Below, piece by piece: positions 1 to 8,900 of a DNA stretch of 46,382 nt. The notes below the pieces were generated by a model. That model worked only from the letters and a program-made list of their open reading frames with translations, had not been told where the DNA came from and ran no database searches. The first letter of the stretch is position 1. Each line of letters opens with the position of its first letter. The DNA is from Planctomycetota bacterium (GTDB lineage: Bacteria; Planctomycetota; Planctomycetia; Gemmatales; Gemmataceae): contig JAKOSN010000056.1 in the NCBI GenBank assembly GCA_029777335.1, positions 1 to 46,382 of the forward strand. The letters are read 5' to 3'. The translations under genes and the position numbers were made by a program.

Positions 1-20
1 ACAATGCGCATGCCGGTCAT
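1..20 (-). CDS. Possible first codons of a gene running off the window
   Basis: On the minus strand an ATG at 20-18 opens a frame reading Met-Thr-Gly-Met-Arg-Ile to the window edge. It lies 31 bases after the stop of the upstream minus-strand VWA gene, so a further gene of that operon could begin here. An AGG directly precedes the ATG, which is too close for a normal ribosome binding site. Only six codons are visible, so this is weak and no product can be named. Confidence 0.2.
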
Positions 21-51
21 CCTGCACAGCGAACGAGGGCGGGGGAACCGA

Positions 52-2397
52 TCAGACCATTCCCCAGTGACGGCGCAGGAACCACTCCAGCGCCAGCAGT
101 TGCACAAAGAGCAGGAGAAAAGCAACGAGAAACGGCGAGCGACCCTTGCTGCTGCGCCAGTCGGGCCACTTGGCGGCGTGGGGGGGAGCCTGGGGCAAGG
201 GCTCGGAAGGGAGGCGTTCCAGAACGCGCCCCAGTTCACTGGCGCGATAACGGCGTCCGCCGCCGGTGTCCGCCAGGCTTTGCAGGAACTCGTGATCGGC
301 GGCTCGGCGGGTGGTCTCGGCATCGTCCTGGTAACTGACGAAGCGCACCTCGGCGTCGCCGGTGATCTCGTTCTTATCCGCATCCTTTCCCGTGGCCTTG
401 GCGACAATGCGATACTCGCCCGCCGTCGGCGGTTTGAAGAGGCCCACGGTGCGATTGTCCTTGCGCGTCACCGGCACCGGTGTTTCGCTCCCGCGTGAAT
501 CGATCATCTTGACCTGATATTTCACCTCCTTTAACTCCTCTCCGGCCTTGCCGGTGAGATTGGTGGTGAAGAGGAGTTCGGAGCCCAGGGGCAGGCGTCG
601 AATGGCGGGATCGATCTTCAAATTGCCGCTGCTATTCTCTTTCTTGGCCAGCCAGAGAGCGACCTGTTTCCAGAAGCGCGCGTGGGCCTTGCGGCCGGTT
701 TCATCGACCACCCACAGATGCGTGGTGTCCAGGGCCGACGCCAGCACCCGTCCCGTGCCATGTTCGCGCCCCACCAGGACGGGTTCGCCCGTGATCGTTT
801 CCAGATAGACCGTGGCGTTGTTGATCGGCTCGCCCAGGCGGGTGCGCCCTTCCAGATCGGGGAGTTTGCTCCAGAGCGTTTTGCTGTCCTCGCGATTGTC
901 ACTGAGCAGACAGAGATAGTTCAACCCGGCCGCCGTTGGCTTCAACTTGACCGACCCCTCGACCTGGCCCCGAACATCGAGGCGCACTGGCAGCATCCGT
1001 TCCAGCTCGGTGCCGCGCCAGTCGCCGTTCCCGAAGCTGTAGCGGCCTCCGATCATCAGTAGCCCGGCGTCCTTGGTATTGACCAGATCCTGAATGACGG
1101 CAAGTGCGTTGGGATCGGCGCGGCGAAACTGAGCCGCGGTCGCATCGCCGATGATGATCACATCGTACTTCTGGCGCTCGAATTGAAAGAGACTCTTCTG
1201 CGCTGGTTGCAGGTCCTGCCCGCGCAACCAGAGGGTGTTGACACGAATGCGCGGATCGTCGGCGAGCGCATCCACCACCATTTGCAACTCGGGAAAGTGG
1301 CCTTCCCGATCGATCACCAGGACCTTGATGCCCTCGCTGGTGATGGTGACATAGGTGCTCATCTCGTTGTTGGCCGCGCTCATTTCGCCGGCGAGCGGTT
1401 CGGGACGATCGGCGGCATGAACCTTGAGCGACACCTTGATGTCACTCGGTTTGCTGGGCGCCTTGGCCGGAGCGTTGCACTCGATCTCGACCTGGTTTCC
1501 TTCCCGCAGCTTGAGCACCTGTGGCTTGTCGGTGACATCGCTGCCATTGATCTTGACGACGAGCGGCGTCACCTCCTCGTCGTTGAGAAACAGCTTGACG
1601 CGCACCTGGCTATTCTCAAACCCGGGCGCGTCGATGGTGCCGCGAACGGTGAGTTTCCCCTTCACCGGGACCGATGGCGGGATGGGAGTGATGCTCCGCA
1701 CGGCGATATCCGCCTGGCGTTCGGAGGTGGTTTCCTTGCCAAAGGTGAAGGTGGAAACGGGACAGGGCAGACTGCGCCACTGCATCGCCAGGGTGCGTGG
1801 CGACGGTTCGCTGGCGCCGTTATCCGCGCCGTCGCTCAGGAGGTACAGGCCGCGCAGATAACGCTCGCTGCGGTAACGTTCGTGGAGCGTTTGCAACAGC
1901 TGGGCGGTGTCCGTGCGCGTGCCGTCGGCCTTCCCGGGGTTGGCGGGATCGAACTCGGAGACATGATCGCCAAACTTGAAGAACAGGACGGTGATGTTGT
2001 GTTCCTCGCGGAGCTTGTCGAGAATCGGCTGACAATCGCGAAGAGTGCGCACCAGGTAATTCCAGCGCGATTGTCCCTCGATCTCGTCCTGAACCGCGCC
2101 CATGCTCTCGGAGCCATCGACGCCGATGAGCAGCAGGGAAGGCACCTTGAGCTCCGCACTGGAGACATAGGAGATCCCTGCAAGCGAAAAAACAATGAGC
2201 AGCAGCGCCACCGTGCGGATACAGAGAAGGGCGAGGAGGCGCCCCGGGCGCATGCCGGCCACGGTGAAATAGGTGCCGATGGTCAGGCCGACGAGGAGCA
2301 GGGCGACAACGAGCAGCAAGATCCAGCCCACGGTGGGGATGGACCATGGCCAGAGGGGATCAGCCGTGAAGGGCAGCGGATCGAACCAGGAGTTCAT
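52..2397 (-). CDS. Membrane-anchored VWA / glutamine-amidotransferase-like protein
   Basis: A 781-residue membrane protein. Two hydrophobic segments (about residues 22-45 and 56-78) are followed by a von Willebrand factor A region with an intact metal-site motif DGSES near residue 94. A middle region (about 355-460) resembles the class-I amidotransferase-like fold often found in these proteins (VLVIDREGHFPE, then YDVIIIGD). A last membrane segment lies at the C-terminus (FLVAFLLLFVQLLALEWFL). The start ATG overlaps the stop of the preceding gene as ATGA (2397-2394), which indicates translational coupling. Proteins of this type sit in MoxR/DUF58/BatA-type clusters that are thought to act as envelope chaperones. 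The exact role is unknown. The family call is firm and the function is inference. Confidence 0.85.
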   Translation of the reverse strand: MNSWFDPLPFTADPLWPWSIPTVGWILLLVVALLLVGLTIGTYFTVAGMRPGRLLALLCIRTVALLLIVFSLAGISYVSSAELKVPSLLLIGVDGSESMGAVQDEIEGQSRWNYLVRTLRDCQPILDKLREEHNITVLFFKFGDHVSEFDPANPGKADGTRTDTAQLLQTLHERYRSERYLRGLYLLSDGADNGASEPSPRTLAMQWRSLPCPVSTFTFGKETTSERQADIAVRSITPIPPSVPVKGKLTVRGTIDAPGFENSQVRVKLFLNDEEVTPLVVKINGSDVTDKPQVLKLREGNQVEIECNAPAKAPSKPSDIKVSLKVHAADRPEPLAGEMSAANNEMSTYVTITSEGIKVLVIDREGHFPELQMVVDALADDPRIRVNTLWLRGQDLQPAQKSLFQFERQKYDVIIIGDATAAQFRRADPNALAVIQDLVNTKDAGLLMIGGRYSFGNGDWRGTELERMLPVRLDVRGQVEGSVKLKPTAAGLNYLCLLSDNREDSKTLWSKLPDLEGRTRLGEPINNATVYLETITGEPVLVGREHGTGRVLASALDTTHLWVVDETGRKAHARFWKQVALWLAKKENSSGNLKIDPAIRRLPLGSELLFTTNLTGKAGEELKEVKYQVKMIDSRGSETPVPVTRKDNRTVGLFKPPTAGEYRIVAKATGKDADKNEITGDAEVRFVSYQDDAETTRRAADHEFLQSLADTGGGRRYRASELGRVLERLPSEPLPQAPPHAAKWPDWRSSKGRSPFLVAFLLLFVQLLALEWFLRRHWGMV

Positions 2398-5075
2398 GCC
2401 TCTTCCTCTCCGGGCTTGCTCGGGACAGACGCCACGATCTGTTCGCGCGCCCCGACCAGCCAGCCATCGAGCGCCAGCACCCCGGCGCCAATCACCATCC
2501 CCAGAAGAATGCCCACCGGACCATCGAGGAAGGAGACGCTTGTGAGGACCACGCCCCCCTGGATCACTCCAAGCATGGAGCCGAGCAGACCGCCCAGGAT
2601 GGCACTTTCACGCGGGGCAAAGCGCGCTGCCGCCAGACAGCCATGGGCCAGCCCGACCAGTCCGCCACAAAGCGCCCCCACGCCAGGACCCGGATAGCCC
2701 AGCAGATGCAGCTGGCCCAGCAGCGCCCCCAGAAGCACTGCGCCGGTGGTCCACACAAGGAGCGTACGGATGCTGCGCCGAGGGAGCAGCGGTTCCAGTC
2801 GCGGCGGCGGCACTCCAGGCGGCTGCGCGGCTTTCTCGGCGCCAGCGGAACGATTGCGATTGGCCAGCACGGGTTCGAGCGCCAGGAACAGCAGGAGAAG
2901 CAACATCAGCCAGGGGAGTAACTCGACCGGCTGGGGCCGCCGATTGAGCGCGTCCTTGAGGCTGGTGCCATGATCCACCGCGAGCACACTTCCCTCGCCC
3001 AGGACCTGTTCGAGATCGGCGACCGGAACGCGTTCGAGCAGACTTTCGTCGGGGCGTACATTGAGGCTGAAGGCGCCGAGCATCCCCTCCTTGTTATCCT
3101 TCACCAAGTAATTCCCTGGTTGGCGCGCCCGGGTGATTGGCAAGTCGGGCTCGCGCGGCTTGCCGTCCGGCGCGGGTGGTTCGCTCAGCAGGATGCCGTT
3201 GACCTGCGGACCGAAGAGCTTGAAGGGTCCGGGGACATCGGGAGCGAGGGGCACCAGGGCATTCTGCCCACAGAGATAGTTCAGTTGTGGGGCGTCGCTA
3301 TCGCCGGCCAGGTATCGACAGGCCTTGTCCACCAGCACCAGGCCAAAGGAGTTTTGCCAGTAGTTGTTCCACGGACGTTTGCCCTCGTTGGTGCGCATTA
3401 CCTCACGTCGGCTATCGAGCACGGTGGTAAAGAGCAACACATGGCCCTTGCCGACCGTGCGATCGAGCAACGCTGGATGCTGGTCCGCGTTGGCGTAGGT
3501 GGTGATCACCTCGGCCTTTTCGGTCGGGGTGTCGTAAGGGACGACGCGCCAGTAGCGGTTGGCGGTCGGCTGTCCCTCGGGGCGCTGAAACTCGATATCG
3601 CGGGTGCGTCGCCACTCCAGAAAGGGGGCAAGGAGCGGATGGCGTCCGCCGACGGTTTTCCATTCCCAACCCACGCCCGGATCGGTGGGCGCGGTGATCA
3701 AGGCGGTGATTTCGCCAGGCATCAGCTGGCGCGCCTTGTCGTTGTCGTTGTAGGCCGCGCGTTGCAGGTCGCTCCCCGCCGGGATGACGGCGAGCCCTCC
3801 GCCTGCCTTGACAAAGGGGAGGAGGCGATCCCAGAGATCGGCGGGCGGACGGGTGAGCTGAAAGAGCGCGATCACCTTGTATTTTTGCAGCTCCTCGGGG
3901 CTGAAGGTGTTCAGCTCGGCGATGGGGCGGACCTCGCAGCGAAAACCGAGTACTTCCAGGCCGATGCGCCAGTTGAGATCGTCGCTGTCGGGCGAATCAA
4001 CAAAGGTGAGAAGCGAGCGGCCAGGGCGTACCGCGAAGGTGGCGTACCGGGTGTTGTTGAACGGGAGGGCATCCTCGGTCTTGAGGCGCAGGACGACGTG
4101 ATGAAATCCCTCGGCGAGTCCTTCTTTTTGCCCCGGAGCGCGCGTGCGACGTTCAAAGGTGATCACCTGGCTATCGCCCTCTTCGCGTTTGACCAGGCGG
4201 CGTTCCACTGCCGGTTCATTGTCAAACTGGCAGGTAATCTCGAATTCAGCGCGCGTGCCGGTGGCGCGCACGGTGGCGCGCACGCGCACCACCCCTCCTG
4301 GCGCGACCACAGGCGGTTCGACCTGGACCTTATCGATGGAGAGATCGACGACCTTCTCCACGCCGACATCGAGAAAGACCGCCTGTACTCCCTCGGGCTG
4401 TTTCCCCTTGAGCCCGCGCGCCTCCGCATTATCCCAGCTGGCAAAAGTGCGATCGCCAAAGAGATAGAGGAAGCGCGGAGGGAGATCGACTCCGCTATCC
4501 ATCTCCTCTTGCAGGCGAGCAAACAGGTTGTAGGCCTGGCCAAGCTGGCGCGTGAGCGAACCGTTGGCCGGTTGTAACTCCAGTGTTTTGAGACGATCGC
4601 GCAGCGCGGTGGAATTGGTCTGAAACTCGCCGCCCATCTCAGCGCTATCGAGAATGGCGATCCGGCTGCCGGGGGGCAACTCGTCGAGCAACTCCGCGGC
4701 TCGTGCGCGAGCGACATCGAGGCGCGTTTGCGCCGGACCCGTGGCGCCAGCCTGTTGATACTCCATGCTCAGACTGGTGTCGAAGAGGAGGATGGCAACC
4801 ACGGGCTGATTTTCGCCCAGCAAGGGAAGCCGATCGCTGAACAAGCGCGGCCGTGCCAGGGCGAGGCAGAGACAGGCGATCACCAGGAGCCGGAGCAGGA
4901 GCAAAAGCCAGTGTTGCAGGCGCAGCTTGTTCTGGGTGGTGTGATAGCGCTGCTGCAGAAAGCGAAACGCCGGGAAACGCAGATGTTTCGGCTTTTGACG
5001 GGTGATCAAATGGACGACAAAAGGGACCGCCAAAAGCGACAATCCGCCCAGCAAATAGAGGTGAACGAAGCTCAT
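2394..5075 (-). CDS. BatA-type VWA membrane protein
   Basis: About 893 residues from the ATG at 5075-5073. A longer frame to 5165 exists, but its first 30 residues look non-coding, and the true N-terminus begins MSFVHLYLLGGLSLLAVPF, the aerotolerance-regulator (BatA) N-terminal double-membrane domain. A second membrane segment follows near residue 58-75, then a VWA domain with the metal-site motif DTSLS near residue 100. A large soluble region (about 330-700) has amidotransferase-like character. The C-terminus is odd: after the usual membrane segment (LLPWLMLLLLLFLALEPVL) there are about four more hydrophobic segments rich in glycine. It overlaps the next gene by ATGA. The usual MoxR and DUF58 partners are not found upstream in this window, so the cluster is either split or starts here. 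Confidence 0.85.
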   Translation of the reverse strand: MSFVHLYLLGGLSLLAVPFVVHLITRQKPKHLRFPAFRFLQQRYHTTQNKLRLQHWLLLLLRLLVIACLCLALARPRLFSDRLPLLGENQPVVAILLFDTSLSMEYQQAGATGPAQTRLDVARARAAELLDELPPGSRIAILDSAEMGGEFQTNSTALRDRLKTLELQPANGSLTRQLGQAYNLFARLQEEMDSGVDLPPRFLYLFGDRTFASWDNAEARGLKGKQPEGVQAVFLDVGVEKVVDLSIDKVQVEPPVVAPGGVVRVRATVRATGTRAEFEITCQFDNEPAVERRLVKREEGDSQVITFERRTRAPGQKEGLAEGFHHVVLRLKTEDALPFNNTRYATFAVRPGRSLLTFVDSPDSDDLNWRIGLEVLGFRCEVRPIAELNTFSPEELQKYKVIALFQLTRPPADLWDRLLPFVKAGGGLAVIPAGSDLQRAAYNDNDKARQLMPGEITALITAPTDPGVGWEWKTVGGRHPLLAPFLEWRRTRDIEFQRPEGQPTANRYWRVVPYDTPTEKAEVITTYANADQHPALLDRTVGKGHVLLFTTVLDSRREVMRTNEGKRPWNNYWQNSFGLVLVDKACRYLAGDSDAPQLNYLCGQNALVPLAPDVPGPFKLFGPQVNGILLSEPPAPDGKPREPDLPITRARQPGNYLVKDNKEGMLGAFSLNVRPDESLLERVPVADLEQVLGEGSVLAVDHGTSLKDALNRRPQPVELLPWLMLLLLLFLALEPVLANRNRSAGAEKAAQPPGVPPPRLEPLLPRRSIRTLLVWTTGAVLLGALLGQLHLLGYPGPGVGALCGGLVGLAHGCLAAARFAPRESAILGGLLGSMLGVIQGGVVLTSVSFLDGPVGILLGMVIGAGVLALDGWLVGAREQIVASVPSKPGEEEA

Positions 5076-5430
5076 GAAGCGAACACCTCGAAGAGATCGA
5101 TCTGCGCAACCGCCTTCCACGCCTCGCCCAGTGCGTCCCCGCTGCGCAGCGGGGTGAAGCGGCATGGATCGAGGAAGTCAACAGCGGGCTGGTGCGTGAG
5201 GTGGGCGCGGCATGGGGCAGTTGGCTCGCCGGGCGCGCGCAGGGCAAACCCGTCAAGAAAGCGCGGGAAAAGCTGCCTCTGCCTGGGGAGAGGAGAAGCT
5301 GTGGTACACTGGCCTCGCGCCATGGATCCCTCCGTCCTCGATGCCTCCCTGCATTATGACGGGGAAGGCGTCTTCCTTCCAGAGGGGGATTGCTTTGGCG
5401 CAGAAGATCCGGCCAGGGCGGGAAGCAAGC
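5076..5430. other. Intergenic stretch without a supported gene
   Basis: This lies between the BatA gene start and structured repeat copy A. Both strands hold open frames of about 94 codons covering the same bases. The minus-strand frame (5353-5072) ends with TGA overlapping the BatA ATG, as a coupled upstream gene would. The plus-strand frame (5078-5359) has a stretch, WIEEVNSGLVREVGAAW, that weakly recalls the N-terminal part of IS605-type TnpB. Neither has a convincing start or recognisable domain. I treat both as unproven, possibly decayed, sequence. Confidence 0.4.
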
Positions 5431-5588
5431 GGAGTCTTCGCGGCGCCGAGCTACTTACCTCCTGTGGCACCGTTCTCGTGGGCAGTTACCTGTAGCTAGT
5501 TCACGAGAACGTTGTGAAGCGGCTGCACAAAGGACCATCCACGGCGTAACGCCGCAGTAATCGCTACCTCCGGGCGCGCGAAGACTCC
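5431..5588. repeat. Structured repeat element, copy A
   Basis: A 158-bp element closed by a perfect 12-bp inverted repeat: GGAGTCTTCGCG at 5431-5442 pairs with 5577-5588. Inside are three blocks shared with copy B: GAGCTACTTACCTCC (5448-5462), ACCTGTAG (5488-5495), and a 38-nt block at 5534-5571 that differs from copy B at one base (5558). A second stem, CGTTCTCGTG (5471-5480) with 5502-5511, presents ACCTGTAG in its loop. The 38-nt block contains a hairpin CGGCG-TAA-CGCCG (5542-5554). A third weak hairpin, TTGTG/CACAA, lies at 5512-5530. The stem sequences differ from copy B but pairing is kept, so the structure seems to be what is conserved. The strand of any transcript is unknown. It lies about 350 bp before the kinase gene. 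Confidence 0.75.
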
Positions 5589-5868
5589 AGCAATAGTTAT
5601 CCAAAGCCCGAGCAACGATGGCAAGACAATTGTAGCGCCAATGTTCGCCTTCATGGAGACCAGGGAGTGTTTCCTCGGCGGCGGGTAAGTTCTGTGGAGG
5701 CGTGGCACCGGCAACGCTCCTCGCGGTGGACGGTCAGCCGAGTCCCACCAACCAGCGGTCTCCCTCGGACGTTGAGAGTCCTGGGAAAGAGAAGGGCGGT
5801 CGAAGGGATTTTCTCCTGGATTTCATGACCAGCGGGTCGACTTTTGTCTCTCCCCGCGAGCAATCCCT
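5589..5868. other. Intergenic stretch, nothing recognised
   Basis: No coding region is supported on either strand. The short frames here have no start signal or protein-like composition. The stretch separates structured repeat copy A from the candidate promoter of the WD40 kinase. Confidence 0.5.
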
Positions 5869-5896
5869 TTGCTTACTCTTTGCGTAATGGTAGGAT
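5869..5896 (+). promoter_or_regulatory. Candidate promoter of the WD40 kinase gene
   Basis: TTGCTT (5869-5874) and TAGGAT (5891-5896) are 16 bp apart, 40 bp before the chosen ATG. The layout matches other candidates in this window that share a TTGC -35 and a TANNAT -10. Pattern only; no transcript data. Confidence 0.4.
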
Positions 5897-5935
5897 GTAC
5901 GCGATCAAACCTGCTGTGTTTTGTTGAGAACCGCC

Positions 5936-8900
5936 ATGACGCAGCCCAGTGACCCGATGCACAACACCGAACAACTTGCCAGTTGGTATCTGGCGCGCAA
6001 TGGGGAACCGCATGGCCCCGTATCTGCCGATCAACTCCGGCAAATGCTCGACGAGAAGACGATCTCGCTCGACGATCTGGTTTGTCCGCTCGGAGGAACG
6101 GAGTGGCGCCCTCTCGGTCGCTGGGGGGAAATTACTCAGCGAAAATCTGGCTCCCAGTCGACGATGCGCGAACCCGCCCTGAGTGCGATGGTGGCGACCT
6201 CGGCGATCGTTGCGCCCGTGCAAGGACCGGCGATTCCCGGCTATGAGCTCCTGGGGGAACTCGGTCGCGGCGGAATGGGGGTCGTTTACAAGGCGCGGCA
6301 GGTCAAGGCTCATCGCGTGGTCGCCCTCAAGGTGATCCGCGGGGCGGAGGGCGCCTCCGCCGAGGACCTGATTCGCTTTCGGCATGAAGCAGAGGCCGTC
6401 GCCTGTTTGCAACATCCAGGGATTGTACAGATCTTTGAAGTCGGAGAACACCAGGGGCAACCATTCTTTAGCCTGGAGTTCTGTGCCGGCGGTTCGCTCA
6501 AGGATTATCTGCACCGCAAAGCCCTCTCGGTCCGCGAGGCAGCTGTCCTGGTCGAGAAGGTGGCGCGGGCCATGGGGGCGGCCCATGCCCAGGGGATCAT
6601 CCATCGGGATCTGAAACCCGCCAATGTGCTGTTGACCGAGGATGATGCCCCCAAGATCGCCGATTTCGGCCTGGCCAAGAAGCTGGACGATGTGGGCGCC
6701 ACCAAGTCCGGCGACATCATGGGTTCGCCCTCCTACATGGCTCCGGAACAGGCGGGCGGACAATCCAAGAAGGTCGGTCCGCCCGCTGATGTGTGGGCGC
6801 TGGGAGCCATCCTTTACGAATGCATCACGGGCCGGCCCCCCTTCCGGGCCGCGACCATTCTGGATACCCTGCTCAAGGTGGTCAACGACGAACCCGATCA
6901 CCCCTCGCAACTCCGGCGCAACATCCCTCTCGATGTCGAGACCATCTGTCTGAAATGTCTGGACAAGGATCCCGAGCGCCGTTATCGCACTGCGGCGGAG
7001 TTGGCGGACGATCTGCGGCGCTGGCTCCAGGGCGAGCCCATTCTCGCACGCAAGGTGAGCCGCCTGGAGCGGATCGGCCTGTGGGCGCGGCGACGACCTG
7101 CTCACGCTGCCGCCTGTGTGTTGACGATGCTGGCCGCCGTCCTGGGTTCCTTTGGGGTGAGTGTCACCTTGCTCTGGCAACGCGCCGAAGCCGCCAAGGA
7201 AGCCACCGAGCAGGCCCGGCGCGAAGCCGAGGATGCACGCGAAAAAGAAGCCGCTGCGCGCCAGGTGGCCGAGGTTGCTCGTCAGCAGGCCGAGGCGGCG
7301 GCCCGGCGCGCCCAGGATGCCAAGGATCGCCTGCAACTCTCCACCTATGCCCACAGTTTGGAGCTGGCCTATCGCGACTGGCAAGCCAATGACCTCGGCC
7401 GGGCGCGGCGCATGCTCGACCAGTGCCCACAGGATCAACGCCGGTTTGAATGGAGTTATGTGCATCACCTGTGCTATTCGCAGCTGCTGGATCTCACCAA
7501 TCACAAGGATCACAAGGGAGCGATCAACAGTTGCGCCTTCAGTTTCGATGGCAAACGCGTCCTCTCCGCCAGCGCGGACAACACCTTGATGATGTGGGAT
7601 GCTGACAAGGGGACGTCACTCTTTTCGTTCAAGGCGCACGTGGGTGCGATCCATTGCTGTGCCATCAGCCCCGATGGCAAACGTCTCCTCTCCGGGGGTG
7701 AGGACTACACCCTCAAGCTCTGGGATGCCCAGAAGGGCGACTTTATCCTGTCTCTTAATGGACACACCAGCCGGGTGACCTGCTGTGCCTTCAGTTTCGA
7801 TGGCAAATCCATCCTCTCCGGCAGCGGGGACTACACCCTGAAGATCTGGGATGCGGACACCGGCCAGGCACGCCGTACCTTCTCCGGGCACACGTATCCG
7901 ATTACCTGCTGTGCCATCAGCCCCGATGGGAAACGTCTGCTCTCGGGGAGTGCCGACAAAACCCTGAAACTCTGGGATCCCCAGAAGGAGCAGGAACTCC
8001 TTACCCTCAAGGGGCACACCAGCCGGATCAACTGCTGTGCCTTCAGCCCCGATGGCAAATTCATCCTCTCGGGCAGCGGCGGACCCGAGGAACCGGGCGA
8101 ACTGAAGGTGTGGGATGTCGCCCGGGGCCAGAACGTCTTCTCGTTCAAGATGCATCCCGCCGCAGTCCTCTGCTGCGCCTACAGCACGGATGGCAAGCGG
8201 ATTCTTACGGGGAGCGGTGATCGCATCCTCAGGGTGTGGGATGCCGAGAAAAATCTGGAACTCTTCGCGCTCAAGGGACACACCGAGGAAATTCGCTGCT
8301 GTGCCTTCAGCCCGGATGGCAAACGCATCCTCTCGGGGAGCGCCGACCAGACGCTGAAAATCTGGGATGCGGACCGGAGCCAGGAGGTTCTCCTCTACAA
8401 GGGCCACACTCAGGATGTGGTGTGTGGAGCGTGGAGTCCGGATGGCAAACGCCTCCTCTCCGGCAGTTTTGATAAAACGCTCAGGATCTGGGATGTCGCC
8501 ACCAGGCAGGAATTGCGCGCGCTCCAGGGGCACCAGGGCTATGTGCTCTGCTGTGCCTGGAGTCCCGATGGCAAACGTGCGCTCTCGGGGAGTGAAGATC
8601 AGACATTAAAGATCTGGGAAAGCGAAACCGGGAAGTGTCTGCTCACGCTCAATGGGCATGGCGACGAGGTGCTCTGCTGTGCGTGGAGCCCCGATGGCAA
8701 ACGCATCCTGTCTGCCAGTGCCGACCATACGCTTAAAATCTGGGATGCCGAGAAGGGCGCACTGCTCCTGACTCTCGACAAGCACACCGAAAAAGTGAAC
8801 TGCTGCGCCTGGAGTCCGGATGGGCAGCGGGTCCTCTCCGGAAGTGCGGATCACACGCTCAAGGTGTGGGACGCGAACAAGGGGGGAGAGATCCTTTCGC

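Noticed and set aside
5072..5353. Minus-strand frame ending in an ATGA overlap with the BatA gene
   Set aside because: The overlap is suggestive, but the frame is short, bounded upstream by a stop at 5356-5354, and matches no DUF58 or MoxR end that I recognise.
5078..5359. Plus-strand 93-codon frame with a TnpB-like stretch (WIEEVNSGLVREVGAAW)
   Set aside because: The resemblance to IS605 TnpB needs a gap of several residues, there is no start, zinc finger or catalytic block, and the opposite strand is equally open. Kept only as a remark.
5496..5714. Minus-strand frame across repeat copy A reading EVAITAALRRGW
   Set aside because: Copy B has a TAG immediately before the equivalent codons, and the sequence between blocks varies in length and covaries as stems, which does not fit a coding region.
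5873..7513. 546-codon minus-strand open frame opposite the WD40 kinase
   Set aside because: The plus strand encodes a complete kinase with all motifs. High GC leaves the opposite frame open by chance, and it shows no domain. Similar long antisense frames at 1183-2697, 2970-4577, 31674-33353, 36355-37758 and 43418-44398 were dropped for the same reason.
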